Assembly (NCBI GenBank): GCA_900319245.1
Contig: ONNQ01000011.1
Span: 23,165-87,164 of the forward strand
Length of the DNA: 64,000 bases
Reading direction: 5' to 3'
From: an uncultured Lachnospiraceae bacterium
GTDB taxonomy: Bacteria > Bacillota > Clostridia > Lachnospirales > Lachnospiraceae
The translations under genes and the position numbers were made by a program. Positions 55,307-62,677 of the stretch are shown here, piece by piece; within the stretch, counting starts at the first letter, position 1; each line of letters opens with the position of its first letter. The notes under the pieces were generated by a model. That model did no database searches. It saw only the letters and a program-made list of their open reading frames with translations, and had not been told where the DNA came from.

Positions 55307-55915
55307 TTACTTCTCAAGAAAATGGAAGGGATCCTCGTCCACAAGGAAGTGCATGAGCTGGTATGCACACATGATCGCAACCCGCTCCTCCTTGAGGATG
55401 CGTCTGACTTCGTCGCGGTCTGCCAGGACGATTTCCAGCTCCTCGCTGTCCTCCAGGAAGCGGTCGCTGATCTGGCCCTCGCTGTAACCGTAAACGGTGG
55501 CGCAGGACTCGTCGGTCATGCCGACGGTCGTAAAGCGGGGCTCCTCGAACATGTTGTCGACTTCGATCGGCTTGAAAGTAAGGCCCGTCTCCTCGTGCAT
55601 CTCACGGATCGCCGCCTCGCGGTAGTTCTCGCCTCTCTCGACAAGACCGGCCGGGAATTCGTACACAAATCCGCCGATGGGATAGCGGTACTGGCGGATC
55701 AGGACGACTTTGTCCTTCTTGGGGCCATAAATGCTGTAGATGATGACGCCGTCGGGGTGATTTTCGCCGGTGCGGATCTTGAGCTCCGCCTCGGTGCGCG
55801 CCCTGGACGCGACATAATAATGGGACGCGCGCCCGCTCTTATGGGTCACGTCGAGGTCATAGAGATTGACAAACCGGTTTTCCGTCTTCTGTGTGATCTT
55901 GTTAATGGTGGCCAT
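55307..55915 (-). CDS. NUDIX hydrolase, ADP-ribose pyrophosphatase type
   Basis: 202 residues from ATG 55915 (AAGGAGG 11 bases upstream). Complete Nudix box GLVERGENYREAAIREMHEE followed by TGL. IRQYRYPIGGFVYEFPAG upstream of the box is typical of ADP-ribose and nucleotide-sugar pyrophosphatases. It should hydrolyse ADP-ribose-like compounds with Mg2+. Sits between the helicase and acyltransferase genes on the same strand. Confidence 0.92.
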   Translation of the reverse strand: MATINKITQKTENRFVNLYDLDVTHKSGRASHYYVASRARTEAELKIRTGENHPDGVIIYSIYGPKKDKVVLIRQYRYPIGGFVYEFPAGLVERGENYREAAIREMHEETGLTFKPIEVDNMFEEPRFTTVGMTDESCATVYGYSEGQISDRFLEDSEELEIVLADRDEVRRILKEERVAIMCAYQLMHFLVDEDPFHFLEK

Positions 55916-55989
55916 GCTCTTTTTATCCTCCTTGTTTACGTGAACGCCCTGCCGCCTTCGCTTTGCGCGGAAGGCACGGGTATCTATAA

Positions 55990-58248
55990 TCATTTCAATA
56001 AACTTGTCAGTTCTCCGTCCGCCAGGATACTCAGTCTCCTGGTTGCTCTCGAAACGGCTGTGTAAAGCCGGTGTCTTGCCATAAGATTGTCCGGATAGGT
56101 CGCCTGGTCCGCATCCGGCAGGATCACGCCGTCAAACTCCAGTCCTTTGACCAGATCCAGCGTGATCAGGAACACGCCGCTGTGCGGAAGCGCCTGATTT
56201 CGGTGAATGACCTCCGGCGCCTCGTCGCCGAGGATCTGCCTGACCTTTTCCAGACTCGCCCGGTTCGCGCAGATCACGGCGGTCAGGCCTTGTTCGTCCT
56301 CCGCATTTGCGCTCGCCGCATGCACCAACAGCCGCAGCCGTCTCGCGTAGTCCTCGCCGGATTCGCACGCCATGACCACCGGCGCGGTGCCCGGCCTCTG
56401 CACGGACGATGTGACGATCCGCTTCTCGCGCGGCAAGAGCCCCGTGAAGATCTCCGTGATCTCGGGCGACGACCGGTAGCTTGTGAGCAGCGGCAGTTCT
56501 TTGGTCTGCCGTCCGTCCTCGCCGAACAGTTCATGGATTTTGGCAAAAGACACGGTCCCCGGCCGGATCGCCTGGAACTCATCGCCCAGCATCATGAACT
56601 TCGCCCTGCCAAAATACCGCCTCAGCACCATCAGCTGCGCCGCCGTATAGTCCTGCACCTCGTCGATCATGACATAGCGCACATTTTTGTCGCCCATGCC
56701 CGTGAGCAGCATCTTGAGCCAGATCCACTCCGCCGACGTCAGTCTCTTCTTGTGCAGAATCCTGCATCCGATCTTCTCAACGTCAATAAAGCCGAAGCGA
56801 TGGATTGTGCTGAACGCGCCGCCGTACTGATTCGTGATCCGGTTCTGCTCTTTCCGGTCCGTCTCTCTCTCGCTCTCTCCCCAGCTTCCGCCTTTGTTCG
56901 CCCCCTGATTTCCGTAGGGGTCCATGCTGTTGAAGGAGGCGGCGCCTTGATTGCCGCCTGCGCCGTCTTCACTTCCGCCCCATGCATCATTGCCATCTGC
57001 GCGGTCGCGGTCGTCGCGCTCCATGCGGCGGATCTTGATTTTGGCAATTTCAGAGAGCTTGTCGGAGAGGATATTGAGGAGGCGCGGGCCTGCCTCGATG
57101 CCGCTCAGTTCCGCCGCCGCATTCAGAATTTCTCTGCGGCTGAGAACACACCGCCCCTTCTGCATGACGGGGCAGATTTCGTCCTCCTGTAGGCGAAGCG
57201 TCTTCAGCGCGCGCTCCATCTTGCGGAGGTCCGCTTCTTTGGCAGATTCGCCCGGGCCCTTGTCCGGCGCGTTCGCAATGTGCAGGAAGTCCCGCCACGT
57301 GATCGTCCGGGGATTCTCCTCGCCCAGGTCCGGCAGCACCTGATCGATGTACTGGCGGAACACCGGGTTGATGGTGAGCAGGTAAACCTGCTCCGGCCGC
57401 AGATTCTCCCTCTGCCGGTAGAACAGGTACGCAATCCTCTGCAGGAGCACCGACGTCTTGCCGCTGCCCGCGATTCCGTTGACCAGAAGAACCGGCACAT
57501 CCTCGCTCCGGATGACCGCATTCTGCTCCTTCTGGATGGTCGCCGTGATCGCCTTCATCTTGTCCGTCCGGCGGCTGGCCAGCGACTGCAGAAGCATCGG
57601 ATCCTCGATCGCCACCTGCGTGTCAAAGAAAGAGAACAACCTGTCCTCCTCCAAATTGTACTGCCTGCGCAGCTGCAGATCCACGTCGACGCGGTTCCCG
57701 TTCACCATGTAGAATGTCTTGCCGTTCTGCTGATTGTAATACGTTTCCGCGATGGGCGACCTCCAGTCGATCACCAGATGCTCATAGGCGTTCTCCGCGA
57801 TGCCGGCGCTGCCGATGTAGTAGTCCTCGGGCGCCTCCTCCGGGTCAAACTGCAGCTTCACCCTGGCAAAATACGGCGCCTTGCGCAGTCTTTTGACCCT
57901 GCCCAGCTTCTCCTGCGCCGCGTCCTGCTCGATATTGTACTGATCGATCGAGTGGCTCATGGCCTCGAACTCGATGTACGTCTCCATCGAATCCGTATCG
58001 CTGTCAAAATTCAGCGACAGATTGCTGCGGATATCCTGCTTCTCCTTGGCCGCTTTCTCATTGATCGCTTCGATCTTCTCTTCCAGCGCAGCCTCCATCG
58101 CGCACAGCTTGCCATGCGTCATGGTCAGATGCGCTTGCTCGCTATTCAGCACGCGCGCCTGCTCGCCATCAAATATCTTGTTTTGTAATGTATCTTGTTC
58201 GTTCTGCAAAGTATTCTGTTCTTTCTTTAATGTACCCTTTTCGTTCAA
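55990..58248 (-). CDS. HelD-like superfamily 1 helicase (RNA polymerase recycling type)
   Basis: 752 residues from TTG 58248 (GGAG 6 bases upstream). N-terminal coiled arm (residues 1-130), starting with EQNTLQN-EQDTLQN, a 7-residue duplication. Then YIGSAGI and VIDWRSPIAETYY, typical of HelD. Walker A NGIAGSGKTSVLLQR lies near 260, DEVQDYTAAQL (motif II) near 530, and PDADQATYPDN in the C-terminal RecA domain. HelD frees stalled RNA polymerase from DNA. Between the domains a Gly/Asn/Ser-rich stretch of about 60 residues (GGNQGAASFNS, GNQGANKGGSWG; DNA about 56820-57010) looks inserted. Confidence 0.9.
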   Translation of the reverse strand: MNEKGTLKKEQNTLQNEQDTLQNKIFDGEQARVLNSEQAHLTMTHGKLCAMEAALEEKIEAINEKAAKEKQDIRSNLSLNFDSDTDSMETYIEFEAMSHSIDQYNIEQDAAQEKLGRVKRLRKAPYFARVKLQFDPEEAPEDYYIGSAGIAENAYEHLVIDWRSPIAETYYNQQNGKTFYMVNGNRVDVDLQLRRQYNLEEDRLFSFFDTQVAIEDPMLLQSLASRRTDKMKAITATIQKEQNAVIRSEDVPVLLVNGIAGSGKTSVLLQRIAYLFYRQRENLRPEQVYLLTINPVFRQYIDQVLPDLGEENPRTITWRDFLHIANAPDKGPGESAKEADLRKMERALKTLRLQEDEICPVMQKGRCVLSRREILNAAAELSGIEAGPRLLNILSDKLSEIAKIKIRRMERDDRDRADGNDAWGGSEDGAGGNQGAASFNSMDPYGNQGANKGGSWGESERETDRKEQNRITNQYGGAFSTIHRFGFIDVEKIGCRILHKKRLTSAEWIWLKMLLTGMGDKNVRYVMIDEVQDYTAAQLMVLRRYFGRAKFMMLGDEFQAIRPGTVSFAKIHELFGEDGRQTKELPLLTSYRSSPEITEIFTGLLPREKRIVTSSVQRPGTAPVVMACESGEDYARRLRLLVHAASANAEDEQGLTAVICANRASLEKVRQILGDEAPEVIHRNQALPHSGVFLITLDLVKGLEFDGVILPDADQATYPDNLMARHRLYTAVSRATRRLSILADGELTSLLK

Positions 58249-58950
58249 ATGTAGCTCCGATTTCTTTTAAGAATTGTTTGAATCGCCACCATAATACTTA
58301 AGTATACTATAAAAATGCAAGGCGAGGGTTGCTTGTAGCCCATTTTTGATCTATTACCTCTGTATGTCTTTGATTCTTCTTTATGATTACTACTTCTGTA
58401 GGAACTTGCTCCTTCTTCCGTGCTGCGATTGGGCACACGTGAGCTTTTCGCTTGATTTGTTCCCCTTAGACTTTCGCTCGATTTGAAGTGTCTGGGCACA
58501 CGACCTGCTTTCTCTTAATTTGTTCCCCACGGCTTTTCGCTCGGTTGGAGGCTTTTGGGCACACGAGATGGTTTGTTTGATTTGTTCTCCTTGAAATCTG
58601 AAGATGAAGGAGTCTCAATTCTAAAAAACAATCCCTGTACCCAATCATCACAGATGCACCAAATATCCAGGGAGAACAATTCTGAGAAATCCTTCCCTGT
58701 GCCCAAAGACCAGAAAACGCGCGAAAGCCCGTGGGGTACAAATCAAGCAAAACCTCATCCTGTGCCCAATACCGCATCAAACAAGAAAATAACAAGTCCG
58801 TTCGTCTTGCCGCATTCTCCATATCGCTATATTATTTTTGAACAGTCCATTCAACCAATGGCTCTCGCCGCATTCAACCGGCACCATTCGGAACGGACTG
58901 CTACTAGATTCTAATTTCATTTCTATCTCCACTCGGAGGAAAGGAGTCCT
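58249..58950. other. Non-coding region upstream of the nuclease-like gene
   Basis: 702 bases with no convincing gene. It contains repeat array 2 (58430-58768) and then about 180 AT-rich bases that must carry the promoter of the gene at 58951. Short open frames here follow the repeat units and are not considered genes. Confidence 0.6.
58430..58768. repeat. Inverted intergenic repeat array 2 (3 + 3 units, 62-63 bp)
   Basis: TGGGCACAC starts at 58430, 58493 and 58556 (period 63), each with TTTGTTC(C/T)CC 25-26 bp inside. Reverse-orientation boxes CTGTACCCA/CTGTGCCCA begin at 58635, 58697 and 58760 (62 and 63 bp), with GG(A/G)GAACAA at the matching distance. Almost the entire stretch recurs at 59813-60152 with a constant offset of 1,383-1,384 bp. 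Transcripts would self-pair mainly through the conserved blocks. Confidence 0.85.
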
Positions 58951-59787
58951 ATGACATTACAAAGCATAATTGAAGACATGAGAGAATCTTTGATTCAGGA
59001 AAAGCGCAAACTGGAAACTCTTCTTCGAGAAGCGCCGATCGGCAAACTCATCTACAGCAAAAACACGGCCAATGGAAAAACCTACTACAAATGGTATGTT
59101 TCCGTGACTGATCAAGAAGGCAGAAGGAAAAAGATCTACATTTCCCGCAAGAACAGAAATCTTGCAAAAGAGCTTGCTCGAAAAAGACTACGCACCAAAC
59201 GTCACCAGGATATCATCTGTCAGTTGAAAGCAATGGATGCTTTTTTGGCCAAAAACAAGCAGAATTCTGCTCTCAATGATCTTCTCAATACGCCTCTGCT
59301 AGTTAATCTTCTAGAAGAAGATGAACCCAATCCTTCTGCAGAATTATCGGAAGAATTGAAAAAATGGGCCCAGGAAGAATACGAAACCAATCCTGCCTTC
59401 CCAGAAGGTAGAAATGTTCAGACTGTCGATAATATCAAGGTGCGCTCAAAATCTGAAGCTCTCATCGTGATGCTTCTCTCTACGATGAATATCCCCTATC
59501 GCTATGAATGCAAGCTAGAAATTGGAGGCCATGTCTATTATCCTGACTTTACAATCCGCCATCCTATAACTGGGCAAATCTATTATTGGGAACACGTTGG
59601 AGGACTTCATATGCAGGAATATCGTTCTGATTTTCTCCAGAAGTTGCGCGTTTACATCAATAACGGGATTATTCCTGATTACAACTTAATTATGACGTTT
59701 GAAAGTGAAGGCCATCCTTTTGATATAACGATTGCGCGGGACAAAATCAGGGAATTCTTTTCTTGTGAAGTTGGCGCATTGTATTGA
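58951..59787 (+). CDS. Predicted PD-(D/E)XK nuclease-like protein
   Basis: 278 residues; GGAGG and AAAGGAG precede ATG 58951. The first 105 residues are helical and basic, with an inner segment GKTYYKWYVSVTDQEGRRKKIYIS that looks like a small beta unit. Residues about 165-240 look like a PD-(D/E)XK core: VRSKSEALIVMLLSTMNIPYRYECKL, GHVYYPDFTI with the Asp, and IYYWEHVGG with the Glu, although the usual Lys after the Glu is replaced (EHVG). It may be an active or degenerate nuclease fold. The codons are more A/T-rich than neighbouring genes, and the gene sits between two near-identical repeat arrays, which suggests horizontal origin or a mobile module. Confidence 0.72.
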   Translation: MTLQSIIEDMRESLIQEKRKLETLLREAPIGKLIYSKNTANGKTYYKWYVSVTDQEGRRKKIYISRKNRNLAKELARKRLRTKRHQDIICQLKAMDAFLAKNKQNSALNDLLNTPLLVNLLEEDEPNPSAELSEELKKWAQEEYETNPAFPEGRNVQTVDNIKVRSKSEALIVMLLSTMNIPYRYECKLEIGGHVYYPDFTIRHPITGQIYYWEHVGGLHMQEYRSDFLQKLRVYINNGIIPDYNLIMTFESEGHPFDITIARDKIREFFSCEVGALY

Positions 59788-59812
59788 TTTGGTACTTTCA
59801 TACTAGGGCGAT

Positions 59813-60152
59813 TGGGCACACGTGAGCTTTTCGCTTGATTTGTTCCCCTTAGGTTTTCACTCAATTTGAAGCGTTTGGGCACACGACCAGCTTTCTCTTA
59901 ATTTGTTCCCAACGAATTTTCGCTCAGTTTAAGGCGTTTGGGCACACGAGATGGTTTTGTTTGATTTGTTCTCCTTGAGAGCTGAAGATGAAGGAGTCTC
60001 AATTCAAAAAAGAAGTCCCTGTGCCCAATCTACACAGATGCACCAAATATCCATGGGGAACAATTCTGAAAAATCCTTCTCTGTGCCCAATCAGCACAGA
60101 TGCACCAAACATCCATGGAGAACAATACCGAGAAATTCCCCACCTGTGCCCA
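59813..60152. repeat. Inverted intergenic repeat array 3 (3 + 3 units, direct copy of array 2)
   Basis: TGGGCACAC at 59813, 59876 and 59939 (period 63) and CTGTGCCCA at 60019, 60081 and 60144 (62 and 63 bp). TTTGTTCCCC lies 26 bp inside the first unit. The order, spacing and most bases match array 2; the six boxes are all displaced by 1,383 or 1,384 bp, so the copies differ by one net indel. It ends about 60 bp before the MocR-type operator palindrome. Confidence 0.85.
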
Positions 60153-60212
60153 ATCTCTCAAAACGCTTTTTCACTAGCCATGCGAATAGCGCGTTTGATC
60201 ATATCGATTTTC

Positions 60213-60226
60213 TCACAATATTGTGA
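60213..60226. promoter_or_regulatory. 14-bp palindrome upstream of the MocR-like gene
   Basis: TCACAAT/ATTGTGA is a perfect palindrome 45 bases before the start codon, next to a possible -10 (TATAAC at about 60232). GntR-type regulators bind such sites, so it may be the autoregulatory operator. Confidence 0.45.
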
Positions 60227-60270
60227 TACCATATAACCAGAACCCCTCACTAACTCACAAGGAGGTCCCC

Positions 60271-61548
60271 ATGCCCCAATACAACATAGATCCCGGGCTG
60301 AAGCAGCCCGCCTACCTGCAGCTTTATCACCAAATCCGTGACGATATCACGAGCGGTGTCTGCCCCTACGACATGAAGCTTCCTTCCAAACGATTTCTGG
60401 CCGCAGAAACCGGCACCAGCGTGATCACGGTCCAGCATGCATATGATCTTCTGGCCGATGAGGGGTATATTAGGTCCCGCGAGCGCAGCGGCTATTATGT
60501 CAGCTACAGAGAAAATGAGTTGTTTCCGGTGGCGCCCGCCTTTTCCGCATCCCCAAGTGCAGCCCATATTCCCGGCGCCACCCCTAATGCGCCTGATCAT
60601 AGCTCCAATATCCATGAAATCTCCGCACACCACGACTCATCCAGCCTCCATGGCAGTTCCAGCCTCCACGGTATTTCCGACCTCCACGGTAATTCCAGCC
60701 TCCATGGTAGTTCCGACCTCCACGAGCTCTCCGACATCCCGATCCGCGGTCCCATTCTGACGCCGGAACAGGAGCAGTTTCCATTCTCGGTGCTTGCCAA
60801 AACAGCGCGCAGGGTTTTGACAGAGCATGGAGAAAAGCTTCTGCAGCGATCGCCTAACAGCGGCACAATGTTTCTGCGCGAGGCTATCGCCCAGTATCTG
60901 GCAAGAAGCCGCCGGATCATTGTTTCGCCCGAGCAGATCGTCATCGGTTCCGGTTCCGAGTATCTCTACAATCTGATCGTACAGATGCTGGGGAGGGAGC
61001 GGACTTTCGCGCTGGAGGATCCGTCCTATGAGAAGATCCGGCTTGTCTACGAGGCGAGCGGCGTGCAGTGCGAGATGCTGCCCATGGACCGGGAGGGCGT
61101 CAAGCTCAGTGCGCTGCACAAGACTTCCGCATCGGTCCTTCACGTCACGCCCTTCAACAGTTATCCCAGCGGGATCACGGCTTCGGCCTCCCGCCGCGCG
61201 GGGTACATCCGATGGGCGTCCAAGGAGAATCGGTTTATTATTGAAGATGATTTTGACTCCGAGTTTTCCATGTCGACCAAAGCCGAAGACACGCTCTTCT
61301 CCCTGGAGCCGCAGCGGAGCGTCATCTACATGAACACCTTCACGCGCACGATCTCGCCCGCCGTCCGCGTGGGCTACATGGTTCTGCCCGCGCAGCTCAG
61401 CGCCGCAATGCAGGATACCATCTCCTTTTATTCCTGCACGGTCCCCGTTTTCACGCAGCACCTGCTCGCGGAGGTCATTCGGAGCGGCGACTTCGAGCGC
61501 CACATCAACCGCGTGCGCCGCAGACGCCGCCAGGCCGCCGACCAGTGA
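60271..61548 (+). CDS. MocR/GntR-type PLP-fold regulator, truncated and lacking the PLP lysine
   Basis: 425 residues from ATG 60271 (AAGGAGG 5 bases upstream). Residues 1-75 are a GntR winged helix (YHQIRDDITSG, LPSKRFLA, RSGYYVSY). The rest is an aminotransferase-like domain: QIVIGSGSEYLYNLIVQM, TPFNSYPSG and IIEDDFDSEF. The cofactor Lys (TFSKT in relatives) is Arg 359 in NTFTRTISP, codon CGC at 61345. The chain ends at HINRVRRRRRQAADQ, about 80 residues short of the usual length, so the C-terminal subdomain is missing. Between the two domains there are five 18-bp units (60643-60732) coding (S/D)LHG(S/N)S-type hexapeptides. It may be a PLP-independent repressor or a decaying gene. Confidence 0.8.
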   Translation: MPQYNIDPGLKQPAYLQLYHQIRDDITSGVCPYDMKLPSKRFLAAETGTSVITVQHAYDLLADEGYIRSRERSGYYVSYRENELFPVAPAFSASPSAAHIPGATPNAPDHSSNIHEISAHHDSSSLHGSSSLHGISDLHGNSSLHGSSDLHELSDIPIRGPILTPEQEQFPFSVLAKTARRVLTEHGEKLLQRSPNSGTMFLREAIAQYLARSRRIIVSPEQIVIGSGSEYLYNLIVQMLGRERTFALEDPSYEKIRLVYEASGVQCEMLPMDREGVKLSALHKTSASVLHVTPFNSYPSGITASASRRAGYIRWASKENRFIIEDDFDSEFSMSTKAEDTLFSLEPQRSVIYMNTFTRTISPAVRVGYMVLPAQLSAAMQDTISFYSCTVPVFTQHLLAEVIRSGDFERHINRVRRRRRQAADQ

Positions 61549-61579
61549 GCGCCGGAGTGATCGCATTTTTTTCGTTTTT

Positions 61580-61608
61580 TTTCGCAGATTTGTAAATTGT
61601 GTTATGAT
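61580..61608 (+). promoter_or_regulatory. Promoter of argC
   Basis: TATGAT (61603-61608) with an extended TG, 17 bases after a weak TTTCGC (61580-61585). It lies 54 bases before the start codon. Confidence 0.45.
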
Positions 61609-61661
61609 ATGCATCAGCAAACGAATGACGGAACTACCTTTCACAAGAAATGAGGAATACT

Positions 61662-62600
61662 ATGAGCAAGACAAAAGTATACATCGACGGGCAGAGTGGA
61701 ACGACCGGACTGCAGATTTTTGACAGGATTGGGGCCAGAGATGATCTGGAGCTGATGCGGATCGACGAGGACAAGCGGCACGACAACGAGGAGCGCCGCA
61801 AGTTCCTGAACGCCGCGGATATTGTGTTCCTGTGCCTTCCCGACGCAGGCGCGCGCGAGGCCGTCTCTCTGATTGACAATCCGAATGTGCGCGTCATCGA
61901 CGCCTCCACGGCGCACCGCACTGCCGACGGCTGGACCTACGGTTTCCCGGAGCTCAGTGCTGAGCAGCGCGCGGCGATCGCGTCAAGTCACAGAGTTGCC
62001 AACCCGGGCTGCCACGCGACCGGCTTTATCTCCTGCGCGGCACCCCTGATCCGCATGGGCATCGTTCCCGCTGACTACCCGCTCACCTGCTTCTCTCTGA
62101 CCGGCTACTCCGGCGGCGGCAAAAAAATGATCGCCAACTACGAAGCTGAGGACAAGGCCCAGGCCCTCTTTGCGCCTGGCATTTACGGTCTGACGCTGCA
62201 GCACAAGCACATTCCCGAGATGGTCAAGGTGTGCGGCCTGAAATCCTCCCCTGTTTTCCTCCCTGTTGTGGATGACTATTACAAGGGAATGGCAACAACG
62301 ATCATGCTGCACAACCGCCTGCTTCCCGGCGCGCCTTCCGCGCAGGATATCTGCGAGAAGCTGCAGGAATACTACAGAAACGCTCATTTCGTTTCCGTCA
62401 TGCCTTTTGGCTCAAACGGCCCGACAATTTACGCCAACGAACTGGCCGGCACTAACCAGCTGCGGATCGTTGTCTGCGGCCACGAGGAGCAGACCAGCGT
62501 CACTGCTCTTTTCGACAACCTCGGCAAAGGAGCTTCCGGCGCAGCTGTCCAGAACATGAATATCATGCTCGGCATCGACGAAGCAACGGGACTTGTATAA
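61662..62600 (+). CDS. argC: N-acetyl-gamma-glutamyl-phosphate reductase (short type)
   Basis: 312 residues from ATG 61662 (GAGGAA upstream). Third step of arginine synthesis: reduces N-acetylglutamyl phosphate to the semialdehyde with NADPH. YIDGQSGTTGLQI (NADP-binding start), FLCLPDAGAREAV, the active Cys in VANPGCHATGF and the substrate loop LTGYSGGGKKMI are those of the compact bacterial ArgC class. No other arg gene is in the window; it has its own promoter and terminator. Confidence 0.95.
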   Translation: MSKTKVYIDGQSGTTGLQIFDRIGARDDLELMRIDEDKRHDNEERRKFLNAADIVFLCLPDAGAREAVSLIDNPNVRVIDASTAHRTADGWTYGFPELSAEQRAAIASSHRVANPGCHATGFISCAAPLIRMGIVPADYPLTCFSLTGYSGGGKKMIANYEAEDKAQALFAPGIYGLTLQHKHIPEMVKVCGLKSSPVFLPVVDDYYKGMATTIMLHNRLLPGAPSAQDICEKLQEYYRNAHFVSVMPFGSNGPTIYANELAGTNQLRIVVCGHEEQTSVTALFDNLGKGASGAAVQNMNIMLGIDEATGLV

Positions 62601-62627
62601 CTTACAGAACTTGTATTATGTAAATAG

Positions 62628-62668
62628 CAACAGCCGCACTAAGGAGAAATTCTTAGTGCGGCTGTTTT
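62628..62668. terminator. Bidirectional terminator between argC and the BspA-like gene
   Basis: A 15-bp stem, AACAGCCGCACTAAG/CTTAGTGCGGCTGTT, with an 8-base loop and T runs on both strands, between two convergent genes. Confidence 0.92.
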
Positions 62669-62677
62669 AATACCCGT

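Noticed and set aside
58466-58914. Short open frames across array 2 on both strands, with peptides like WGTNQAK and VPN
   Set aside because: They follow the repeat boxes, shift frame when the period is 62 bp instead of 63, and lack start signals. The same holds for frames in array 3 and array 1.
58430-60152. CRISPR array
   Set aside because: The conserved blocks are only 8-10 bp, units flip orientation in the middle, spacers are themselves similar between copies, and there are no cas genes.
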